Shown one piece after another: positions 1 to 9,708 of a stretch of DNA of 64,000 nt (position 1 is its first letter; each line of letters starts with the position of its first letter). A model generated the notes under the pieces. The model did not search any database, had not been told where the DNA came from, and saw only the letters and a list, made by a program, of their open reading frames with translations. The stretch is from Stutzerimonas stutzeri (GTDB lineage: Bacteria > Pseudomonadota > Gammaproteobacteria > Pseudomonadales > Pseudomonadaceae), in contig CP077641.1 of the NCBI GenBank assembly GCA_019056435.1, forward strand, positions 4,526,001 to 4,590,000, written 5' to 3'. The translations under genes and the position numbers were made by a program.

Positions 1-953
1 GCTGCTGGCCCTGGCCTCGATGGAGGTGCTGACGCCTTATAGAGGGCTGCTGATCACCGCCCTGTTCCTTGCGGGTCTTTACGAAGTGCTGCTGATCTGG
101 GCTGTGCGCCGACGTGCCTATCCCTGTATCGCACGCACCCAACTGCAGCAGAGCATCGCCGGCGCGGCTGCCAAGATCGCGTTGGGCGTGGCGGGCCTGA
201 TGCCCATTGGCCTGTTGCTGGGCCAGGTGTTGGGGGCTGGGGCAGGCTTGACGACACTGATCCGCACGTTTCGCGCCGACATGCAGCGCAACTGGCGTCA
301 CGTCACCTTCCGCCGCGCGCTGCTTGTTGCACCACTACCGCAGCTTTCCGCTTTACCGACTCCCTTCGCAATTGCTTCAGACGTTCTCCAGCCAATCCCC
401 GCTATTGCTGACCGCAGCGCTCTATGACGCCAGCACCACAGGGCAGCTCGGACTGGCGTTGATGACGCTGGCCCTACCCATGCAATTGCTGGGGTATACG
501 ACGAGCAAAGCCTACTACGCGGAAATAGCCTCGCTCGGACGCAAGCGCCCCGCGGATATCCGTGCCGTGACCCGCTCAGTCATCAAACGGCTGTTCGCCC
601 TGTCGTTGGCGCCGACCCTGGTCCTTCTGCTATTCGGCGAACCGCTGTTTGCTCTTGCCTTCGGCGAACAGTGGGCGCTGGCCGGCGAACTGGCAGCTAC
701 GCTCGCGATTTACCTGCTGTTCCAGTTCATTCACGCGCCGGCCACGCACCTGCTGTCATTGTTCGAGCGCCAGCGCCTGTTGTTGATGCTGAACGTGCAG
801 CGTTCGATCCTGACGGTCGCCTGCTTTACCGTCGCGCACCTGATCGAGCTGCCGATCACCTCGGTCGTCCTGATCTACTCGGTCACGCTGTCGGCCCACT
901 ACTTGTTCAGCCTGGTGACGGCGCTGCGCGTGATTCCCCGCGACGCGCGGTAG
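1..953 (+). CDS. Polysaccharide flippase (Wzx-like), partial and frameshifted
   Basis: This is the C-terminal part of a multi-spanning membrane protein of the polysaccharide/lipopolysaccharide flippase family, which moves lipid-linked repeat units across the inner membrane. The 5' end lies outside the window. Two reading frames overlap near base 320: the first carries hydrophobic segments up to about base 320, and the second continues from there with the family-like 'FPLYRLPSQLL' stretch, more membrane helices and the stop at 951-953. Removing one T near 323-325 joins them into one protein, so I read this as one gene with a one-base insertion. It resembles the intact flippase at 9709-11094 in the segment around 'FPLYR'. 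It is on the opposite strand from the main exopolysaccharide operon. Confidence 0.65.
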
Positions 954-1011
954 CGTTCAGGTCGCGGGCTGATGTTGCGCCCGCGACGACGGGCACGCTG
1001 GCCGAAGCCGA

Positions 1012-1804
1012 TCAGGGTTCGCGCTTGAGCGCATTCCAGTTGGACATGCGGCGGTCCCCCGACAGGGCATTGCGCACCAGGTAATAGAAGAAGACCGGAA
1101 TACCCACTGCGTAGCGCTTGAAGAGGCGCCGCGGCTCGATGAGCATGCGAAACGCCCATTCCAGCCCGAACTTGCGGAAGAACAGAGGCGCCCGGGGAAA
1201 CGCTGCGCGGAAAAATCCAGGATCGCCCCGCCGCAGATCAGCAGCGCACGGCAATCCATCGCCTGTTGCAGATAGAGCGCGACCTGCTCCTGCTTGGGCA
1301 TCCCCATCGCCATGACGATGATCGGGAAACGCCCGGGACATGGTGGGCCTGGTAGAACTTCAGGTAGTCCTCGGCATGCCTGAAGCCATCGATCGCGTGA
1401 AATGCCCTTCCGCCGAACAATCGGCGAGCGCCTTCACTCAGCCATGGCTCACGCGTACCCATGGCGAACAGCTCATATTCTCCTTCCGAGCGTCCCACCA
1501 GCTCATCGATGAGATCGGGAATGAAGTCCGAACCGTTGAGGTTGGCCTTGGGATCCACGCCGTTGAACTGGCAGGCCATCTTGATTCCGATTCCGTCGCG
1601 CAGCAGATAGTTGACCTGCATGAAGCTCTTGAGAACCGAGAAATTGCGCTGGGCGATGTTGTAACCGTGCTGGTTGAGGAATCCAAGGATGGTAGGCGCC
1701 TCGCGCTCCTTGAGCTCGGCCATGAACGCAGCGATATCCGCCTCGTCCAGCAGCTCCAGCTTCCCTATGAGAGGGTCGATTCCTCTGGCAAGCGGTTTTT
1801 TCAT
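1012..1804 (-). CDS. WecG/TagA/CpsF-family glycosyltransferase, two frameshifts
   Basis: The product resembles WecG/TagA/CpsF transferases, which add a sugar such as N-acetylmannosamine(uronate) to a lipid-linked intermediate at the inner membrane. The N-terminal part (from ATG 1804) contains 'TILGFLNQHGYN', the middle contains 'MAMGMPKQEQVA' and 'LLICGGAILDF', and the C-terminal part 'FFRKFGLEWAFRMLIEPRR' is typical of the family. These pieces lie in three different frames. A missing base near 1330-1336 and a missing C in the run at 1194-1197 restore one protein of about 264 residues, the usual family length. The upstream neighbour on the other strand is the GH5 glucanase. Confidence in the family is good; the substrate is unknown. 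Confidence 0.75.
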
Positions 1805-1980
1805 AAAGGGTTCTCTGTCTGCATTTCGATATCGATGGCTGGGCCGCCAAACGAGCGACCCAGCGCCAAAACGTTACGGGGATTTGCCCGGGCACTGCGG
1901 AACAATGCGTGCCGCGTCGGGACAAACGAAGCAGTGCATGAATGGCACCCCTTCCCCACCGGGTTAAAAAAGGACGTGAA

Positions 1981-3036
1981 ATGACACGGTTACACGGCAA
2001 TATGAAGAAGCGATCAACAGCGACTCTCCTCGGACTCTTGCTTGCCCTCGGAGGTGCCGCAAGCGAAGCAAAAAATATCGACCTTATCGGACTGAATGTC
2101 GGAGGAGCGGCCTTCTCGAGCGGACACTTGCCGGGAAAATACAATACAAATTATTTCTTCCCCTCCCAGAACTACCTTGAAAAGTGGAAGAACCAGGGCA
2201 TTGAAACCATTCGTTTCCCCATTCTCTGGGAACGATTGCAAAGCGAACTGGACGGCGAACTGGAAGAACCCTATGCCAAGTTGATCGATGCCTTTCTTGA
2301 CCAAGCGGCCAACCATGACATGCGGGTTATCCTGGACATCCATAATTACGCTCGTTATCGCAAGCAACTTATTGGAACCCCTGCGGTGCCCATATCCGCC
2401 TATGGCAACTTCCTGGAGCGAGTGGCCGAGCGCTGGAGCGATCACGACGGCTTGTATGCCTACGACATCATGAACGAACCACACGGCGCGGATAAGTACT
2501 GGCCAGCCGCCGCACAGGCCGGGATCGACGCGATCCGCAAACACGACAAACATCGCCCGCTGCTGATCGAAGGCAACTTCTGGTCCAGCGCCTACAAGTG
2601 GCCCAAGTTCAACGATCCGCTGTTGCAACTGAAAGACCCCTCCGACAACTTGATCTTTTCTGCCCATCTTTACCTGGATAAACATGGCAATGGCCAATAC
2701 CGGGAGCCGCTCGAAGACGACTTCGACACCATGTTGGGCGTCAAGCGCGTCACACCCTTCATCGAATGGCTGAAAAAGAATGGCAAAAAGGGCCATATCG
2801 GTGAATTCGGCATCCCGGCCGACGAACCTCGTCTGCTGGAAGCGATGGATAACCTGCTCGCACATCTGCAGGAAAACTGCATCCCGCTGACCTATTGGGC
2901 GGCAGGATCGGCCTGGGGCAACTACAAACTGTCCATCGAACCCAGGAAAGACGGCACCAAACCACCGCAGTGGGATGTGCTCAGCAAGTACGTCGGCCAG
3001 GGCAATTGTTTGGATATAGGCCCAGGTGCAAATTAA
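1981..3036 (+). CDS. Secreted glycoside hydrolase family 5 (cellulase-like)
   Basis: This is a predicted beta-glucanase of family GH5, about 351 residues. The ATG at 1981 is chosen because AAGGA precedes it at good distance; ATG 2002 is an alternative that still leaves a signal peptide (basic 'KKRS' then a hydrophobic core ending near 'AASEAK'). The GH5 acid/base glutamate is in 'MNEPHG' (Glu166) and the nucleophile in 'GEFG' (Glu275). 'RFPILWERL' is the usual early barrel motif. It stands alone on the plus strand, convergent with the exopolysaccharide operon. Hydrolases in such loci often trim or release the polymer in the periplasm. No cellulose synthase is nearby, so a mixed glucan made by this locus is the likely substrate (inference). 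Confidence 0.85.
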   Translation: MTRLHGNMKKRSTATLLGLLLALGGAASEAKNIDLIGLNVGGAAFSSGHLPGKYNTNYFFPSQNYLEKWKNQGIETIRFPILWERLQSELDGELEEPYAKLIDAFLDQAANHDMRVILDIHNYARYRKQLIGTPAVPISAYGNFLERVAERWSDHDGLYAYDIMNEPHGADKYWPAAAQAGIDAIRKHDKHRPLLIEGNFWSSAYKWPKFNDPLLQLKDPSDNLIFSAHLYLDKHGNGQYREPLEDDFDTMLGVKRVTPFIEWLKKNGKKGHIGEFGIPADEPRLLEAMDNLLAHLQENCIPLTYWAAGSAWGNYKLSIEPRKDGTKPPQWDVLSKYVGQGNCLDIGPGAN

Positions 3037-3043
3037 CGCCTCG

Positions 3044-3067
3044 GGAATCGGCCAACAGGCCGGTTCC
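3044..3067. terminator. Hairpin between convergent genes
   Basis: A ten-base-pair stem (GGAATCGGCC / GGCCGGTTCC, one wobble pair) with an AACA loop lies in the 41-base gap between the converging GH5 gene and the phosphoribosyltransferase gene. A pyrimidine-rich stretch follows on the plus strand. It could end transcription from both sides. Confidence 0.55.
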
Positions 3068-3077
3068 CTCCTTCCTT

Positions 3078-4058
3078 TTATAGCTTGGTGACCGACGACA
3101 GCGGCAGCCATTTGCCCAGCATCGCCTTCACCTTGCTGCCCAGCCTGGACTTCAACCGATAACCTTTGCGAACCGCACCTGACTTGAAATTGTGCAACTG
3201 CCCCGGCAGGTACATCTCGTTCGTTTCCAGGCAATAGACCGGTTTGCCACTGAGCTTCATGATTTCGATCGCCTGTTTTTCTTCACTTTCGACGAACAGG
3301 CGCGTCAATGGATGCTTCGCATAGACCTCTGCCTTGAACCTGGCGTGGATACCGAGCCGGCGCCGCTCTTCGGCCGAGGCGAGATCGAGCATATGCAAGG
3401 TCCCGTATTCGACGCCGTTGCGTCCGAGCCACTCTTCCGTCTCGGCGCGGTACTTTTCCAGGCGACTGGTTACCAAGTGCGCCACCTTTACAGACGGAAT
3501 GAATAACGGTCGGGTGCTGGCCAGAAAATCTCTGTATCGCGGGCCGTCGTCGTTTTCGTCAAGACTGGGATCGACACACAACACGCCATCGATATCCAGA
3601 CAAGCCTGCTTCAGGAACTCGTGATGCATGATGTTCCATTCGAATACCCGGGGCTGCTCGACGAGCTCCAGATGCACGTCCACCAGATGACGGTTGTGGC
3701 GCTCGGCGAATACCGCCATGGTCACCACCTCCTTGTCGAAGATGGCTTTGACCTGTGCCAGCGCGGCATGCATCGACTTGGCGGAGGAAATGCTATCGTC
3801 GACCAGCAGGATCTTCTGTGCGTCCTGCGGTTTCACAAGCCCCTCGTGTTTGTAACTGCGGGTCGTGCCCCGTTTGAGATCGTCGTTGCGCAGAAACGAG
3901 TAGAGGTCAGTCAGTGGCAGGTTTTGTTTCAACGCAAGGATGCTGGCCACCAGCATCCCGCTCCGCGGAATGCCGACGACCAAATCGACATCACATGGAA
4001 TTCTTCCGGCATAAGCGTTGGTCAACTGGGAAAGATGATTAAGGCTTCGGTAATTCAC
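3078..4058 (-). CDS. Phosphoribosyltransferase domain fused to HAD-like domain
   Basis: The protein (about 326 residues) has two recognisable parts. The N-terminal third looks like a type I phosphoribosyltransferase, with 'VVGIPRSGM' and the PRPP-loop-like 'ILLVDDSISSAKSM'. The second part starts with 'CLDIDGVL', a DxDG signature of HAD-superfamily phosphatases. I start at GTG 4058, which has AGGAGC seven bases upstream; an in-frame GTG at 4064 is too close to that site. It is the last gene of the minus-strand exopolysaccharide operon, 61 bases after the GT2 gene. Related fusions occur in some polysaccharide clusters but their reaction is not known to me. A role in making or salvaging a phosphorylated sugar is a guess. 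Confidence 0.65.
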   Translation of the reverse strand: MNYRSLNHLSQLTNAYAGRIPCDVDLVVGIPRSGMLVASILALKQNLPLTDLYSFLRNDDLKRGTTRSYKHEGLVKPQDAQKILLVDDSISSAKSMHAALAQVKAIFDKEVVTMAVFAERHNRHLVDVHLELVEQPRVFEWNIMHHEFLKQACLDIDGVLCVDPSLDENDDGPRYRDFLASTRPLFIPSVKVAHLVTSRLEKYRAETEEWLGRNGVEYGTLHMLDLASAEERRRLGIHARFKAEVYAKHPLTRLFVESEEKQAIEIMKLSGKPVYCLETNEMYLPGQLHNFKSGAVRKGYRLKSRLGSKVKAMLGKWLPLSSVTKL

Positions 4059-4119
4059 GAACACGCTCCTGTGTCCTGTTTTTGTAAGAATCCCACCAGG
4101 CAGAAAACCGACTTGCCCA

Positions 4120-4884
4120 TCAGCGCCCGAGCGCTGCGCGTACCAACTTGGTGTGCGTATGCACATAGTGCAGCACATAAAGCGCGAACGCGTTCAATGC
4201 AGAATAGTTGAGAAACCGCCGGCGGATTTCCATATCCTCGCGAATGGCTTCAAAACGGCGTTTATGGGAAACACCCGTCGTATCGAATATGCACAGCGGA
4301 AAAGACAGCTGCATGACATCGCGCTGCGGATCCAGACCCTGGAGAAACTCCAGCAACAGGCAATAATCGGCTGACAACTTGTAATCGAGCCTGAACGGGT
4401 AATCACGCAGGCGCTCGTTCTCGAAATACATCGTTTGATGACTGGCGGGCAAGCCCAATGCCGCACGTTTAATTGGATGAGCCGACACCGGCACCAGCGT
4501 ACCGTTTGCGTTCTTGCGGTAGAAATCGCCATAGATGAACTTCGGTGGAACCTCGGCGCTCCGCAGATGCTCATTGATCTTTTCCAGCACATCCGGACCA
4601 CCCAGGCAATCACCGCTATTGAGGAACAGCGTATAACCGGGCGTTTCGACGGCGCGCAGGCGGCCCTTGTTCATCGCATCGTAAATACCCTTGTCGGGCT
4701 CGATGGTAACTTCTGCCTGCGGTTCATTCAGCTCACGAAGCCACTCGGCGCTTCCATCTTTCGAGGCACCGTCGATCACGATCCAGCGAAAGTTGCGATA
4801 CGTCTGTGCGGCTACGCTCTTGTACGTGTCCTTGAGCCCCTCCAGGTTATTCCAGTTTATAGTGACGATACTGAAACTGACCAT
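4120..4884 (-). CDS. Family 2 glycosyltransferase
   Basis: A 254-residue cytoplasmic GT-A fold transferase that would add one sugar to the lipid-linked repeat unit. It starts with the family hallmark 'FSIVTINWNNLEGL', followed by 'WIVIDGASKDGS', 'EPDKGIYDAMNKG' and the 'LFLNSGD' segment that holds the metal-binding acidic position. This layout matches WcaA/WcaE-like enzymes of colanic-acid-type loci. Its start overlaps the end of the polymerase-like gene by 38 bases, which fits one operon. The donor sugar cannot be told from sequence; GDP-fucose is a reasonable candidate because gmd and fcl are in the same operon. Confidence 0.85.
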   Translation of the reverse strand: MVSFSIVTINWNNLEGLKDTYKSVAAQTYRNFRWIVIDGASKDGSAEWLRELNEPQAEVTIEPDKGIYDAMNKGRLRAVETPGYTLFLNSGDCLGGPDVLEKINEHLRSAEVPPKFIYGDFYRKNANGTLVPVSAHPIKRAALGLPASHQTMYFENERLRDYPFRLDYKLSADYCLLLEFLQGLDPQRDVMQLSFPLCIFDTTGVSHKRRFEAIREDMEIRRRFLNYSALNAFALYVLHYVHTHTKLVRAALGR

Positions 4885-6130
4885 AATCCACTTGCCCCGG
4901 GTTTAACGTAATAGAAGAATCCGCATATTGCATTTTGGCGTAATAAACGAAGAACGCCGCCGCCATACCATACAGATCGCCCGCAAAAGTCAGGCCGTTG
5001 GAGAGCATGAAATTCATCATGCCGAACACGAAGGCGATCTGAATCGAAGACAGCAATGCGCCCTTGTTTGGCACCTGCCGCATGATCCAGAGGTAACCGC
5101 CGTAGTAGATGAGCAACACGGCCAGCGCCATGAAACCATAGCGGTAATAGACACCGAAGATGCCAACATCTGAAAGATAGAAGTGCGAGTTGTAAATTCT
5201 CGAGAAGCCACCCTGCCATTGCAGCGACAAGGCACCCATGCCGATGAAATTGTTCTCGCGGATGGCATCGATGATGGTCGCGACGGTCAGGTCTCGCACA
5301 CCCGGGCCGGACGTGGCTTCGAACAGCAAGGCGTGGAAGCGCTCGTACTGCGCGACGTAGAACTCGGGAACCAGGAAGTAGGAAATGCCCAGCATCACCA
5401 GGCCGAGGATGCTCATCTTCATCAGCGAGTCGATGCGCTTGCGGAAGATCCACAGGCCGGCGAGCCCCCAGACGAGCATGGTCTGGCGAGTCTGCATCAC
5501 GAGCCAGAGGTAGGCGACCAGATACAGCAGTATCACCACCTTCGTCGTGGTCACGCGCTCTCGCAGGTTGTACATGAGCATGAACGCGGAAATGGTGACG
5601 AACGCCGAGCCGATGCGATAGCGGTCGGGCCGCAGCAGGTCCTCGTACTGGGTCCAGTCGTCTACGGTGAACGAGGCCACGGTGTTCTGCGGGATGATGC
5701 CCAGGTAGTAACAGAAGCCGAACGTGGCACAGGTCAGCGCCACGTAGAGGAAATACTTGCCCAGCTCTTCCTCGGTGGGCCTGGCCATGATCATCAGGAA
5801 GAGCATGGGGAAGAAGACCAGGTATTCGAAGAATCGTCGCTCTTCGAGCAAGCCGTAGACAAGGGGCTGGCCGAAATTCAGGTACGCCAGACTGGCGGAC
5901 AGCAACGGCAGGCAAACGCCCATCCAGACGATCCACAGGCTGGTCCGGGACTGGTAGACCCACTTCCAGACGACGAACAGACAAGCCGTCGCACTGATCA
6001 CCATCAGCAGGAAGAGTTCACGCAGGTAAGGGACGCCGGCTCGCTTGTCATCCGTCAGAAAGAAACAGGCGGAATTCAGCAAGAGCAGGATGAACAGCAG
6101 ATTCTTGTACGCCAGCACTTTCCTTAACAA
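4847..6130 (-). CDS. O-antigen ligase/polymerase-like membrane protein (Wzy-like)
   Basis: A 427-residue integral membrane protein with about ten to twelve hydrophobic segments, starting with 'LLFILLLLNSACFFL', and a large periplasmic loop in its second half. This is the shape of Wzy-type polymerases, which join repeat units at the outer face of the inner membrane. These proteins share little sequence, so the call rests on topology and on position between the sugar-nucleotide genes and a GT2 gene, with a flippase and a Wzc-type protein in the same operon. It is a little less GC-rich than the secretion genes further right. Alternatives are O-antigen ligase or another EPS membrane protein. Confidence 0.65.
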   Translation of the reverse strand: MLRKVLAYKNLLFILLLLNSACFFLTDDKRAGVPYLRELFLLMVISATACLFVVWKWVYQSRTSLWIVWMGVCLPLLSASLAYLNFGQPLVYGLLEERRFFEYLVFFPMLFLMIMARPTEEELGKYFLYVALTCATFGFCYYLGIIPQNTVASFTVDDWTQYEDLLRPDRYRIGSAFVTISAFMLMYNLRERVTTTKVVILLYLVAYLWLVMQTRQTMLVWGLAGLWIFRKRIDSLMKMSILGLVMLGISYFLVPEFYVAQYERFHALLFEATSGPGVRDLTVATIIDAIRENNFIGMGALSLQWQGGFSRIYNSHFYLSDVGIFGVYYRYGFMALAVLLIYYGGYLWIMRQVPNKGALLSSIQIAFVFGMMNFMLSNGLTFAGDLYGMAAAFFVYYAKMQYADSSITLNPGQVDYGQFQYRHYKLE

Positions 6131-6381
6131 GCGGCTTCCCCAATATCCAAGTTGACGTAGCGAACAGCGAACCGACCACGAGGCCTGACGCCCCGAGCAC
6201 CGTTTTCTGGCACCCGGGTCCGCGTGCCAAGGATGGACAACAGCTGGGCCGAAAAGGTCCTTCGCGACGTCGCGTCCTTTTCTTTCCCGTGCCTTGATCC
6301 GGCCTGCGGTGGCTTTATAAACGGCGAGTCAGGCGTCTACCCAGCGATGCACGGCAGCCTGACGGCCGCCTTGCCCCTGCG

Positions 6382-7350
6382 TCAGTGCCTTGCCTTGTCC
6401 TGATTCTCGACGAACCAGCGATACGCATCGCGCAGCCCGTCTTCCAGGCTGATGCTGGATTGCCAGCCCAGCGCCTTGAGGCGTGATACATCCATCAGCT
6501 TGCGTGGCGTGCCGTCGGGCTTGCTGCTGTCGAAGACCAGCTTGCCCTGGTATTCGGTGACGCGCGCGATGGTTTCGGCCAGCTCGCGAATGCTGCAATC
6601 GACGCCGGTGCCGACGTTGATATGGGACAGCATCGGCTGGGTGTGTGCTTGGTAGGTCGCGTCATCCAGCTCCATGACATGCACGCAGGCCGCCGCCATG
6701 TCGTCCACGTGGAGGAATTCGCGCTGCGGCTTGCCGCTGCCCCAGATCACCACTTCGTCGTCGCCGCGCTGGGTCGCTTCGTGGAAGCGCTTGAGCAACG
6801 CCGGGACCACGTGGCTGTTTTCCGGGTGGAAGTTGTCGTTCGGCCCGTAGAGATTGGTGGGCATCACGCTACGGTAGTCGCGGCCATACTGGCGGTTGTA
6901 GCTCTCGCACAGCTTGATGCCGGCGATCTTGGCCACCGCGTAAGGCTCATTGGTCGGCTCGAGCACGCCGGTCACCAGGGCCTCTTCCTTCATCGGCTGC
7001 TCGGCGAATTTCGGATAGATGCACGAGGAACCAAGAAACAGCAGCTTCTGGACGTCGTTGCAGTGCGCCGCGTGGATGATGTTCGCCTCGACCATCAGGT
7101 TCTGGTAGATGAACTCGGCTGGATAGGTGTTGTTCGCATAGATGCCGCCGACCTTGGCCGAGGCCATGTAGACCTGGTCGATCGGTGTCTCGGCGAAGAA
7201 GGCGTTGACCGCGGCCTGGTCGACCAGGTCGAGCTCTTCTCGACCGCGCGTAATGATGTTGGTATAGCCCTGGGCCTGGAGGCGTCGGACGATTGCCGAG
7301 CCCACCATGCCGCGATGGCCCGCGACGAAAATATGTGCGTCACGATTCAT
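6382..7350 (-). CDS. fcl: GDP-L-fucose synthase
   Basis: A 322-residue short-chain-dehydrogenase-type epimerase/reductase that converts GDP-4-keto-6-deoxymannose to GDP-L-fucose with NADPH. The nucleotide-binding '[13 protein letters not shown]' is at the N-terminus, the catalytic serine region is '[10 protein letters not shown]', and the YxxxK pair is in 'YAVAKIAG'. Length and motifs fit the WcaG/Fcl family throughout. It follows gmd by one base, the usual pairing, so the exopolysaccharide very probably contains L-fucose or a related deoxyhexose. A 251-base stretch downstream (6131-6381) shows no gene. Confidence 0.95.
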   Translation of the reverse strand: MNRDAHIFVAGHRGMVGSAIVRRLQAQGYTNIITRGREELDLVDQAAVNAFFAETPIDQVYMASAKVGGIYANNTYPAEFIYQNLMVEANIIHAAHCNDVQKLLFLGSSCIYPKFAEQPMKEEALVTGVLEPTNEPYAVAKIAGIKLCESYNRQYGRDYRSVMPTNLYGPNDNFHPENSHVVPALLKRFHEATQRGDDEVVIWGSGKPQREFLHVDDMAAACVHVMELDDATYQAHTQPMLSHINVGTGVDCSIRELAETIARVTEYQGKLVFDSSKPDGTPRKLMDVSRLKALGWQSSISLEDGLRDAYRWFVENQDKARH

Positions 7351-7351
7351 G

Positions 7352-8476
7352 TCAGTTCTCCAATGTCACTGGAATTTCGAAACCGTGCTCCTTGAGCAGG
7401 GCGTGTCGCCGGGCCACCTTCAGGTCCTCGCGAACCATCTCGGCGCACATTTCCTGCACGCTGATTTCCGGTGTCCAGCCCAGTTTTTCCTTGGCGCGCG
7501 TGGGATCGCCCAGCAGCGTCTCGACCTCGGCGGGGCGGAAGTAGCGCGGATCGATGCTGACCACCACGTCGCCCGGGCGGAGCGCCGGCGCCATGTCGCC
7601 CTCGATGCTGTCGACGATGCCCCGCTCGTCCACCCCACTGCCTTCGAAGCGCAGCTGAATGCCCAGCTCGGCAGCCGACCACTTGATGAACTCGCGAACC
7701 GAGTACTGCACGCCGGTGGCGATCACGAAATCCTCGGCCTGCTCCTGTTGCAGCATCATCCATTGCATGCGCACGTAATCCTTGGCATGGCCCCAGTCAC
7801 GCAGCGCGTCCAGATTGCCCATGTACAGGCACTTTTCGAGCCCCTGGGCGATGTTCGCCAAGCCACGGGTGATCTTGCGGGTCACGAAGGTTTCACCGCG
7901 GCGTGGCGATTCGTGGTTGAAAAGAATCCCGTTGCAGGCGTACATGCCATAGGCTTCACGGTAGTTCACGGTGATCCAGTAGGCGTACAGCTTGGCGACG
8001 GCATAGGGCGAGCGCGGATAGAACGGCGTCGTTTCCTTCTGCGGAATCTCCTGCACCAGGCCATACAGCTCGGAGGTGGAGGCCTGGTAGAAGCGGGTCT
8101 TCTTCTCCAGCCCCAACAGGCGAATGGCCTCGAGGATGCGCAGCGTGCCCATGCCATCGACGTCGGCGGTGTACTCGGGCGACTCGAAGCTCACCGCGAC
8201 ATGCGACTGCGCGCCCAGGTTGTAGACCTCGTCAGGCTGCACTTCCTGGATGATGCGCGTCAGGTTCGACGAGTCGGTCAGGTCGCCATAGTGCAGGACG
8301 AAGTCCTGTTGCTGGTCATGACGATCCTGATAGATGTGGTCGACCCGCTGGGTGTTGAACAGCGAAGCGCGGCGCTTGATGCCGTGCACCTCGTAGCCTT
8401 TTTCCAGCAGAAACTCGGCGAGGTAGGAACCGTCCTGCCCCGTGATCCCGGTGATCAGCGCTTTTTTTCGTTCCAT
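7352..8476 (-). CDS. gmd: GDP-mannose 4,6-dehydratase
   Basis: A 374-residue NAD(P)-dependent dehydratase that makes GDP-4-keto-6-deoxy-D-mannose, the substrate of the next gene product. It begins with '[19 protein letters not shown]', the family signature, and holds '[16 protein letters not shown]' with the catalytic threonine/serine and glutamate, and '[10 protein letters not shown]' with the YxxxK pair. The length is normal. It sits between a glycosyltransferase gene and fcl in the minus-strand exopolysaccharide operon. Confidence 0.95.
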   Translation of the reverse strand: MERKKALITGITGQDGSYLAEFLLEKGYEVHGIKRRASLFNTQRVDHIYQDRHDQQQDFVLHYGDLTDSSNLTRIIQEVQPDEVYNLGAQSHVAVSFESPEYTADVDGMGTLRILEAIRLLGLEKKTRFYQASTSELYGLVQEIPQKETTPFYPRSPYAVAKLYAYWITVNYREAYGMYACNGILFNHESPRRGETFVTRKITRGLANIAQGLEKCLYMGNLDALRDWGHAKDYVRMQWMMLQQEQAEDFVIATGVQYSVREFIKWSAAELGIQLRFEGSGVDERGIVDSIEGDMAPALRPGDVVVSIDPRYFRPAEVETLLGDPTRAKEKLGWTPEISVQEMCAEMVREDLKVARRHALLKEHGFEIPVTLEN

Positions 8477-8525
8477 GTGCAGTTACCTTTGCTAGTCGTC
8501 AAGAGGGGGTAATCAGATCCAGTGG

Positions 8526-9698
8526 TCAGCTCGAGCGAGCGCTGCGGATCGCCATCTGGAGGCGTTCGATGAAGCCGACACAAATCACCGGCACCGAGGG
8601 AAATTTGTAGAAGAAGCGATAGGTGTCGTACTGCGTGCGCGGCGCATTCAAGGTCGCAGGATCGACCTCGGCGGTATCGATCAGCGCAATCCCCTCGCCT
8701 GCCACGTCATGCAGCACGCTCAACTCCATCGGCTTCATCGACAGGCTGAAGCCGTACAGCCCGGGCTTGCTCGTGCGGGTCAGTTGCAGACCGCTGCGAC
8801 ACGGCTTGCAGCCGAACAGGTTGACCGTGAAGTCGTGCTGGGCGAGTTTCGGGTTCAGCCGTTTCAGGGTGTTCGGCGAGAGTTCGCAGAAGGCGTCGTA
8901 CACGGCCAGCGAATCGTCGAATCGCGGGAATTGATAGTCGATGCGCTGCTGCTGGATCGGCACCTGGAAGCGCGACGAGGCGATATAGAAGTGCTCACCC
9001 GGATCGCCGAAATTGGTCGTCAGCGAGCGGTAGGGGTACACGAAATACAGGTCGCGGCTGATGATGTACGCGTTGTAAAGCTTCAGCCAGGACGACTCCG
9101 GCCAACTGCGGATGTCACCGGGAATGCCCTCGATGCGGCTGATATCGGTGCCGTTGCCTTCGAGCCATTGGCGAAATCCTCGCCAGTGCGCGCGCGACCA
9201 GGCCTGCCCCCAGGAGGCTGCCAACTGCATGAAATGCACGTGTGCGTTGCCGTCGTCGATGGGGGTGAATGGCAGATTGGCGGTCTGGTTGAACTGCTGG
9301 CTGTACAGGCTGATGCCGGCCACGCGTGGCTCATCAGCATAGAAGGTCAGCGCCCTGGACGTGTATTCGTAGAAATGCGGCGAGACGAACAGGTCGTCCT
9401 CCAGTACAAGGACATCCCCGTACTCTTCGGTAAGGTCGCCGCACGCCAGCACGTGGTTGCGCAGCCCCATCCGCTTTTCCCGATGGATGACGCGCTTCTC
9501 GCCATGCGGCCATTCGTAGGCCTCGGCAACACGCAGCGGCTCGAGCGTGCCCGAGTTGTCCAGGCTGATCACCAGCCGGATGTCCCCGGCGGGGTAATGC
9601 GCCTTGCTCAGCGAGGCCAGCAGCCGGGAAAGGCTTTTCGGCCGGTTGTAGCCGATAACGACAATGGTGGGCAGGTTTGCTGTCATTGAGAAATCCAT
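8526..9698 (-). CDS. Glycosyltransferase of GNT-I/GT2-like type
   Basis: A protein of about 390 residues with a GT-A N-terminal half: 'TIVVIGYNRPKSLSRLL' is the nucleotide-binding start and 'VLVLEDDLFVSPHF' carries the acidic EDD metal-binding triad. The C-terminal half matches nothing I know. I start at ATG 9698; ATG 9686 (four codons later) is equally possible because neither has a strong ribosome site. The flippase stop is 10 bases upstream. It presumably adds one sugar of the repeat unit at the cytoplasmic face of the inner membrane. Confidence 0.75.
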   Translation of the reverse strand: MDFSMTANLPTIVVIGYNRPKSLSRLLASLSKAHYPAGDIRLVISLDNSGTLEPLRVAEAYEWPHGEKRVIHREKRMGLRNHVLACGDLTEEYGDVLVLEDDLFVSPHFYEYTSRALTFYADEPRVAGISLYSQQFNQTANLPFTPIDDGNAHVHFMQLAASWGQAWSRAHWRGFRQWLEGNGTDISRIEGIPGDIRSWPESSWLKLYNAYIISRDLYFVYPYRSLTTNFGDPGEHFYIASSRFQVPIQQQRIDYQFPRFDDSLAVYDAFCELSPNTLKRLNPKLAQHDFTVNLFGCKPCRSGLQLTRTSKPGLYGFSLSMKPMELSVLHDVAGEGIALIDTAEVDPATLNAPRTQYDTYRFFYKFPSVPVICVGFIERLQMAIRSARSS

Positions 9699-9708
9699 AC
9701 CGCGTGAA

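Noticed and set aside
2014..3234. Open frame of 406 codons opposite the GH5 gene
   Set aside because: The plus-strand gene has a signal peptide and both catalytic glutamates; the reverse frame has no features.
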